Assembly: GCA_905178155.1 (NCBI GenBank)
Contig: CAJINV010000002.1
Span: forward strand, 1,890,922 to 1,954,921
From: Amoebophrya sp. A120
Taxonomy: Eukaryota > Sar > Dinophyceae > Syndiniales > Amoebophryaceae
DNA: 64,000 bases
Direction of reading: 5' to 3'
Positions 56,674 through 64,000 of this stretch are shown one piece after another. Numbering within the stretch: position 1 is the stretch's first letter; each line of letters starts with the position of its first letter. The notes below the pieces were generated by a model that was given only the letters and a program-made list of their open reading frames with translations, was not told the DNA's origin and searched no databases. Made by a program: the position numbers and the translations under genes.

Positions 56674-59600
56674 CTACGTCGGCAGTGGGCCGTGCACGCA
56701 ATACGCGGGTAACGGACCACGGTCGTTATGTGATGTTGAAGCCACTTTTGGTGTTGGTAAGCCGTTGTCTGCACCAGCTGACTCACCACCTCCTACCGTC
56801 GAATTGCTCCCCGTGGTCGTTGATGAAAGAGACCTTCCACTTCCGCCATGCTGAACTCCCGCTGCTCTACTCTCCGCACTCGGGGAAACGAGTGACAAGT
56901 ACAACTTGAACAATTTCCGGAACTCCGCCTGGTCCACCGCGCCACCGCTAATTTGGTGCCCGTGCTCCAGCAAGGCGCGGTCACAGACGCGGCAAGCGGT
57001 TTCCATGTAGTAGGGGCTGTACCGCGGTACCACCCAGTAGTAGCTTCCTTTGCTGAAAACGACTTCCGCACCCTTGTACGCCTGTCTGGGAGGGTATGGA
57101 TTGGAAGTTTTCGTCCATCGGGGTTGTGCGCATGCAAAATGGAGGAATAATTTTGCCACCATTTTGGAGCGATTCTTGTGTCTGTTTCTGAAGCAGCTAC
57201 TTACTTACAACGTCGTCGGCAAGAACAGCAGTTTCATCTGTCATGCGCTTTGCACTTCTAGCACTTGGACATGCACAGCGTACAACGACGAAAATTTCCA
57301 CTACATAGTGTTTCCCCCCAGCCGACTCCGTGCATGTGGAAGGTGCGCCGCATCCAGGACCAGGGTTTCTTGTCCGTGTCGGAAAAGGCGTTGTAGAGAC
57401 AACGGAGGTGCGCGTTGCTGGGTTGATTTAGATTTTCACCACCAGATGTCGTGCTCGTCGTTTCTTGTACAAAGAACGGCGGTATTCCGACGGCCTTGCG
57501 CAAGTAGTTTTCGTAGTTCCAAGCGAGGTAGTGTCCACAGGAAATTTCCCGTACACGTACAACTACAAATGCAGTCTCTGCATGACAAAACTTGCCTTCA
57601 ATCCTAGTCTAGCATGACAAGTTGGACACTGCAAGATTAGCGGAATTTGTCATGCATTTTGTACATGTACGGAAAATTCTAATTCACATTGCATAGGTAG
57701 TCTTTGGTCTCAGAGTTCGCGTGGATTCTCTCTTCCACAAGGGGAAGCGGATCCGCGGATGATAAAGCAGGGTCAACAACTCCACCACCAGGCGCAGGCG
57801 CTCCCGGTAGTACAGCCGGTTGTTGTATTTTCACGACTGGCGGAACCCAAAAAGACAATTTGTCCAAGTCTTTCGCGTTTTGCTTCGTTTTGACACTGAT
57901 CCCGGTTTTCGTCGTGCGGTGGTGCGTGAGTCCGACGGAGGGGTAGAGGGAGGAGACCCTGGTCAGAGTCTCTTCCTCGTAGTGGTCGTAACTGGACTTG
58001 ACCAACATTGCGATCCTCTGGGCCGCCTTGTCCGTTCTTTTTTCTAACTCAAACAGAAAGTGCTTCAGCCCCGGGCCCGTTTCGAGATAGGCGATGTGCC
58101 GATAGAGCTTTTCCTTTTGTTCTTGCTCGGTTTTCGCAGTAGAAGTAGTTGTTGTACCTGTGCCCGATGCTTGTTGATGATCATGTCCTACCACTTCCAA
58201 CTTCGGCAATTGTCCACTCTCCGTTTTCTCCCAGGGCCACGCTAAATGTTCGTGATCCTTCTCGTACTGCTTTACGTTCTGCCGCATTTCCTTCCCCGGG
58301 TCGATGCCATGGTAGGTGAGAATTTCCGTCATTTCGTCCGCGTAGTACTTGCGGTTGTCGATCCTGGGATTACCCGTTTTCTTCCGCCCAAAAAGTGCGG
58401 GGCTGTTACCGTTCATCATGATTGGATACCCCGTCTTCGCGTTTACTTTCAGCTTGTCAATAATGAAACTCACAATCGTGTCCCAGCCGGACGTCAGCCG
58501 CTCAAACGACATGTACGGGATCAAGTAGTACTCAAACACACGTCGACTGGTCATCCACCCCAGGCCACCAAAGTGGTTCTCGCGAAACACGTAAAGCGCG
58601 TCGTGCCGGGAGTTCCTGTTTTCTGGTGTGGTCCCACTCCCGGGTGCAGGTCGTGCGGAAGTGGAACTCAAATCCCGGATGTTTTTCGTGACCTCCAAGC
58701 CGTTGTCGTTCCAAGCGGAAACGGAAATCAAAGAGTAGTCCTCGTCCATAACCGGGATCAAATTGCGGAAAAATTTATCTTATACTGTGCAAAAGTATCG
58801 TACTAGTTCTGCTACTAGAAATGGCATTACAAATTTTTTCCAGATGGTGGAAAATGGAACTTCTCATGCTGAATTGGCTAAGAAACCGATTCTGTCATGC
58901 TGTACTGCAAGTCGTAGTAGTACGACTACGAGTACGATACTTTTGCAATTCATATATCCAAAGACACCGACACATCCAAGTCATCCTCCATATGGAGTTC
59001 TCAAATGTTACATTCTCAGCTGTTACATGATTTGTCATGCAAAACTACCTTAAGCCGACAGATAATCAAGCTGCTTCGCATGACAAATCTCCGAAGGACT
59101 CAACAGCACCTAAATCTGTGCCAGATCTGTGATGCGAAAGCAGGAAGCTGGCCCCTTTGACTGTTGCCATTCTTGCATCACAAATTCATGTAACAGTTGA
59201 GAATGTAACGTTTGAGAACGCCATACTCCAAAACCGCAACATGATCGTAGAAGAGAAACAGCAACCCCAACGCCCACATGTAGTAGATGTGCAGCCGCAC
59301 GTGGATCACCGACCATAAATGTTGGTTGGGTTTTGCAAGGGATTTCGCGTTCGGGCCGGCATCGGATGTTATGTGGTAAAACCCGTTCTTCTGGTCATTC
59401 CAATATTCTGAATTCAAAGCCGGGAAAACCGAAATGCCCCCCGCGTTTTTCATTTTTCTAATCCCGGTGCAGGGTTCCTGGTGCTGGGTGAGCACTAACG
59501 CGTCCATCACTGGCGGGGGCTTGCCATGTGGTTTGTTTATTTGCGGTGGCGAAGGTCTACTTGGGGGCGCTGGCGGTGCTGGGGGTTTGGGCCGAGGTTG

Positions 59601-61491
59601 TGGGTTGTTGTTCGCCTGATGAGCAACGCCAGGAGTCCCTGCTCCTCGTGGGACTTGTGCATGCTGTTGTATTTGATGCGTTCCGGTTAGTTGCTGCACG
59701 CTCCGCGTTTCTGTAAAGGAGGACGGCGGAAGGGCTAGATCAGGTACGCCACGAGGTAGTTGTATCGGAGCTGCGGCTTTCGCTATAGCAGCTTCTCTCT
59801 GGGACTGGGAAACAACGTTCTGACTATGCTGCTGCACATGGACCACCGCGGCGCCTATCAAATGCAAAAATGTCTGGGTCTGGGAGATTCCGAGATTTGT
59901 CATGCAGTTTTTTCAAGCTCCCCCACGTCTGGAATGCAGGGCTTCGCATCACAGGTTCTGCAGCTCCTTGGTAATGCGTATTCTGCATGAGAAATGCCCA
60001 GTCAGCATGGCCAGAAGTCGGCACCTTTTGCACGTTCTGCATCACAGATCTTTGTAGGATCCGAAACACGCATCACAAGTTCCAGACCCAGACATTTTTA
60101 CATTTGATAGCGCCCTGTGTGTGTTTGTGTGAGTTGTGGTAGGCCGCCTGCTCCGGGGACTGGTAGGTAGAAGCACCGCTTGTAGCACCGACACTGAGTC
60201 TTCTTGTTGCAGAAGATGTAGCGGAAGACGATGTTAATGGGCCTGCACGTTGCTCCTCTGCGCCGCTGCTGTCAACGTGTGATGGGTGCGAGGTTGTACT
60301 AGCGGTTGCAGAGCCACTTGGTGATGTGTTAACACTACTGTCGTTCGGTTCAGACCTACTTGTTTCCATATCATGTTCACCTTGATGTTCCTCCTCCTCC
60401 TCTAGTCTCCTACCGCTACCTGTTTTCCCCGTCCCCGCATAGTCCTGAAACACCCCATCCGGGAGAAACGACACAAAGTTCACGTCCTTGAACCGCGGAC
60501 ACGCCGGGTCGTTTTGGGAAATAGCTTCGGGTTGACAACGCGTCAACATCACGTAGATATCGGACGGAGGCACGTTCTGCTTGGTCACCAAAGATTCGAC
60601 TTGGTCCGCAATGACGTGAAAGCGGTCGCAGCCGGTGATAATCATGTACGCGAGCTGCTTCCGGGTTGATGTTGATGTTGAGGATTGGGATTGTTCTGCA
60701 GTCTCAGAAGGTTCGCCGCTCGCTATGGGGTTCGCTTCCAAATATTTTCTCCTCACCTCGCTGTCTTCAGGCAGATAAGCTGCGGTGCGAATCACCTTGT
60801 TCAGTGATTTTCGCGCTTCCTGCTGCGCTTTAGTTGTTCCTGCTGGGGGCTCGTTTTCGGGTGGCTCGGTAATTGGGGGCGCAGACGTTGCTGCAGCTGT
60901 TGCAGCGGTAGTATCAGCAGTGGTTGATGTAGAAGAGGTGGATGCTGTGCTGCTTTTCTTTTTCAGCAAGGAAGTCGCGGTTGTTCCGCCACTCGTGGTC
61001 GCGACTCCCGTAGAAGTCCTGCCCGTAGTACTCACCACTGGCACTTCAACAAGCTTTGTTGTTGGCTGGGCTGCGTCCACCAAAGGATTTGTGATGCCAC
61101 CAGCTCCAGAAGATGACAACTTCGGCCTCGCAGCATGACGCAACTGCTCATCCTGCTCCTTATCCTTTGTAGCTCCATGCAGTTGGCTACCAGCAGTGCG
61201 AGGATTTTGATCCCAAAATAAGGTCGTCCGGCGAAGGCGGAGGTCGGAAGAGGGACTGGATGAACCGGTGCTGCTGCTGCTGCTGCCCCGATTTATTTTC
61301 TCTGCAGTTCTACCATGCGCGCCGTCCTTGATTAGCTCCTGGTCTCTACTCGTCGACCACGAGGAAGCTGAAGATGTTGAACCGGCCAGGTTGTTGTATC
61401 TGCTCTCCCGTCGCAAGACCAAATCGTGGTCGAAACGGAGCTTTGTAGAGCTGTAATACAACGCCACGGAAACGAGGAACAACCTGGACAT
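56674..61491 (-). CDS. GnT-I-like glycosyltransferase, GT13 family
   Basis: This gene has about 1,300 codons. The Met at 61491 opens a type II membrane layout: MSRLFLVSVALYYS, then a long Ser/Thr-rich stem. The catalytic region starts at YMIITGCDRFHVI and continues HIYYMWALGLLFLF, VAVLEDDLDVS and SLISVSAWNDNG, matching the order in alpha-1,3-mannosyl-glycoprotein N-acetylglucosaminyltransferase I; EDD is the metal and nucleotide-sugar binding motif. HFGGLGWMTSRRVF also fits the family. The expected site is the Golgi and the expected donor UDP-GlcNAc. The protein is far longer than animal GnT-I, with a Pro-rich insert (near 59.5 kb) and a C-terminal extension. Four introners are removed in frame; one splits EDD. 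Exons below 57.3 kb are unsure: a strong donor GTAAGTAAGT near 57195 suggests a further intron. Exact acceptor specificity is unknown. Confidence 0.83.
57532..57695 (-). mobile_element. Introner, family J
   Basis: Outer ends TGTCCACAGG and ATTGCATA match poorly, but inner arms AGGAAATTTCCCGTACACGT and GTACATGTACGGAAAATTCT pair. Flanked by GGTAG on both sides. Removal joins ETKDYL to AWNYEN in frame. Confidence 0.8.
58781..58954 (-). mobile_element. Introner, family A
   Basis: Ends TATACTGTGCAAAAGTATCG and CGATACTTTTGCAATTCATA; 174 bp. Flanks TATCT and TATCC (one mismatch). Removal joins VSLDK to FFRNLI in frame. Confidence 0.86.
58991..59225 (-). mobile_element. Introner, family C, inside the EDD motif
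   Basis: Ends TATGGAGTTCTCAAATGTTA and ...TTTGAGAACGCCATA. Flanked by CTCCA on both sides. Removal restores VLEDDLDVS, the metal-binding motif. Confidence 0.92.
59856..60109 (-). mobile_element. Introner, family B
   Basis: Ends TATCAAATGCAAAAATG and CATTTTTACATTTGATA. Flanked by GCGCC on both sides. Removal joins HTQGA to AVVHVQ in frame. Confidence 0.87.
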
Positions 61492-61879
61492 GATGTTGGC
61501 GCTGAGGGCGGGACAGACCAATGGCACTACTGTTGTCGACGTAGGGTTAGCAGCAGCAATAGTGGACATAGAAGTGCAAGTGAAGTCGCTCCTGAACTTT
61601 TCATCAACAAGTGTGTTTCAATCGGGTCGGCAGTTGCAGTTGAGCAACACTTTGCGTGGATTTGCGTTGAAAATGCCTCTGCTCTATCCATAAGACGTCG
61701 GGGGGCGACATTTTTCAAAAATGACCATGCACGAGCTGCGACAGGTGACGCTGAACCTGAAGCCACATGATGTGGGGACGAGCAAAATGCCGCGACATAT
61801 TGTGGATACTAATCCAACTAGTACATAGATACGGACCGACTCAACGACGTGGCGCAAAGGGGTTCGGGCCATTACTTAG
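61492..61879. other. Upstream flank of the glycosyltransferase
   Basis: The coding frame stays open to an upstream Met at 61569, but the type II anchor starts at 61491. No other gene is visible. Confidence 0.5.
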
Positions 61880-63340
61880 ACAGAAAAGATGGGCTCGCCA
61901 GCTGCCAGCACCGGACGACGGCACTAAGACATCGCCCCCTGTTGATCTTGGAGCACCGAACACCTCTAGGCCAAAAAGGAGTGCTAGACTGCTGGGTTAC
62001 CGGACGCCGGCGTGCGGCGGATCAACACGGAAAACGAGCTCGCTGGTCGCTGCGCGCACTGAAGGCACACGTCGAACCACGCCAGCAAACAGAGACACGG
62101 ACGCGGCCGCCCGGATGCACGGTGGGGCGCGAGACAATCGGCGCGGGCGTGCAAAGGCGGAGAACCCACACCACCGGGCCCGCCCAAGGGAAGGGGGGCA
62201 CAACGACTCACCCCGGTGCCCGGGCCGGGCACGAAGACGGGGGGCCGCATTTGCTGCGCGCCTCGGGGGGCCGGGCCGGCCTATTTATGACCCCCAGGCC
62301 CAAAGCCGGCCGCCCACGCCATGCATCCACGCGGCGCCGCCTTCCAGCGCAAAAAGGGCGGGCCTCCTTGGGGCAATGAGGGCAGCGCCGCCAACTTTGG
62401 CGGCCGACGCCTTCGGCGCGCAAATATATGACGCGCGCCGGAGCGGGCGTGCCGGCAAAGGACCTGCGAAAAGCGCGCGGAACACACTGCAGGCCGGCGG
62501 GGCCGGGGGCAGGATGGGGCAGACGGCGAAAGCGGCAGCGGCTGGCGTAGCAAAATTTTGGCTCGTTCGATTTGCTGACCGCACGGAGCGCGCCTGCTGG
62601 GGCGCGCCAGCGGCTTCGATTGCTAGAGGAAACGAAGGAAGGGCCACGCCAGCAGCTTCTCGGACGTTGGGTTTTTTTTGAAAGGGCGACGGGACACGCT
62701 GGCGCCAGGGCCGAGCAGCCTAACAGTAACGGCGTCGGCCCGGGCGCAACACGGAAACTGCGGCGGGCCCCCAACACTGAACGTCGCCCGCCAAGGCTTG
62801 CCCGCTGCCGCCGCGCCTTGCCGCTTTGCGGCCCAGTGCGAAGGCCCCCGCCCCAAAGAAACCAGAGGCGCCCGGGCAAGGCGGGCGCCTCTTTTTTGGC
62901 TTTTTTTGAAGGCGCAGGCCCAAGGTTTCGGCCCCCCGAGCACCTTCGCCCTGTGCGTCTCCTCAATGGGGTGGCGCTCGCCTTTCCGCTCTTTTGCGCA
63001 TGCCTCGCGCTCTCTCTTTCACGGGCACGACTCGCACCACCCGGCGCGCCCATCGACGACTCTTGGATCGCCATCGCGGAAGCTGCTGGGCTGCAAAATC
63101 TGGCCACTGCAAACAGGTTGTCCGACTTACGTAAGCCCGTCGCTATTTGCTTTGCGGGAAAGTTGCTGGGGCTCAGCAACAACGTCGCCGCGAACGGCTC
63201 TTGGGCGATTGGCTGGCCATTGAAAATCCGCAGAGTTATGGGCCCAACTAAGTCTAGAGGGCACCAGGGGCGGCCATGGGGCCCCAGTGCAGTGGGGACG
63301 CGCGCCCACCCTGCACCGCCGCGCTTTCAACAGACCGCCG
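61880..63340. other. GC-rich island 4
   Basis: Largest GC-rich block, about 1.5 kb. It has overlapping long open frames on both strands without domains, several short poly-T interruptions (near 62670 and 62890), and no introner ends. Confidence 0.7.
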
Positions 63341-64000
63341 CTTAGTTATCATTTCGTTGAACAACCGACCACGCTAGCAGCAGAACAGGTAGAAGACGAC
63401 ACTTGGTTGAACAAGCCTGCAAGCAAATCTAACTCTCGCGGTTTATCTCCGAGTCTTGCACAAGCGACCCTCTTGCGCCACTGACTCGTCAAAAGACGAT
63501 TTTCGTATGAGTTTTGAAATGTTGATGGTTTGTGAGTCAGATTCTTCAGAAGTACAAAGCATTACAGGATCTTTTGCCCGTTTTTTTGTCCTCACCGCGT
63601 CAAGAGTTGACGACGACCTTTGATGTTGCTCGACAAGGATAAAAGAAAAGTAGCGTAGTTTCTTCACACAGAGCTAGTACGAGTTAGTAGGTGGGGCTGG
63701 TCGGTATCAAATAAAAGGCACCGCCACAGTCCATATCCAATTGCACATGGTAAATCAATTGCGTGCGTGCTTGTTCGGAAAATTAGGGTTTTATAAACTT
63801 CACAATGGAGTCGAGAGACAAATTCGTAGTTGCGCAGGACAGTAATTGCTAAGCGAAAGCGTGCACTTGCTCTGAAAGAAACAGCGACCACTTAGCGCTC
63901 AACAATTTGAATTTCCGACCGCAACATCGATCCTCTCTTCTTGGACTCCCGGTTTTTGACATGTTGGCTTGCTGCTGTCTTTGGCAAAACAAGTCGAAAC
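63341..64000. other. Right-edge stretch without a supported gene
   Basis: AT-rich to mixed sequence with only short open frames on both strands. Nothing recognisable. Confidence 0.5.

Noticed and set aside
62208-63182. 324-codon open frame in GC-rich island 4 and a 304-codon one opposite
   Set aside because: Same reason: composition-driven openness on both strands with no recognisable motif.

Overview
This window looks like nuclear DNA of a eukaryote, most likely an alveolate and probably a syndinian dinoflagellate of the Amoebophrya type (an inference from gene style; no rRNA or other marker is present). All eleven genes I can support lie on the minus strand, as in the long one-way gene arrays of dinoflagellates. 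Several encode clearly eukaryotic products: a RING-H2 protein, CLP1, a cyclophilin, a Sen34-type tRNA-splicing endonuclease subunit, cytochrome c and a GnT-I-type (GT13) glycosyltransferase. Most genes are cut into pieces by short inserts that behave as introns.

The inserts are the dominant structure. I mapped 50 introner-like elements in ten families (called A to J here; about 150 to 370 bp). Each has terminal inverted repeats that usually begin TAT and end ATA, and sits between 5-bp direct repeats: 39 exact, 10 with one mismatch, 1 without a match. Removing the element plus one 5-bp copy restored the reading frame wherever I followed it, including inside the CLP1 Walker A motif, the EDD motif of the glycosyltransferase and the CXXCH region of cytochrome c. 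Most cannot be spliced at GT-AG ends. Families with different ends share the internal core TTTGTnATGC and its complement. A smaller set of ordinary GT-AG introns is also present.

Layout, from high to low coordinates, which is the direction of transcription. 61491-56674: GT13 glycosyltransferase. 54206-44281: very large secreted protein with a CPCC thioredoxin-like domain and a C-terminal membrane segment. 42783-41547: cytochrome c. 38920-37967: Sen34. 37337-36653: cyclophilin. 35839-31449: CLP1 with a long Gln/Gly/His-rich N-terminus. 29286-27490, 26205-22492 and 21269-14273: three tandem paralogues that carry one, two and four copies of an unrecognised Cys/Trp domain, each copy followed by a CC...SxF(V/L)E linker, and all three ending in VAV. 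12922-6696: long, probably organellar, RAP/FASTK-like protein. 6193-997: RING-H2 protein with a signal sequence. Four GC-rich islands (about 30.0-30.8, 39.5-40.4, 55.0-56.3 and 61.9-63.3 kb) lie between genes and hold no convincing gene.

The best candidates for undescribed biology are the multi-family introner system with its shared core, and the tandem family of secreted repeat-domain proteins.
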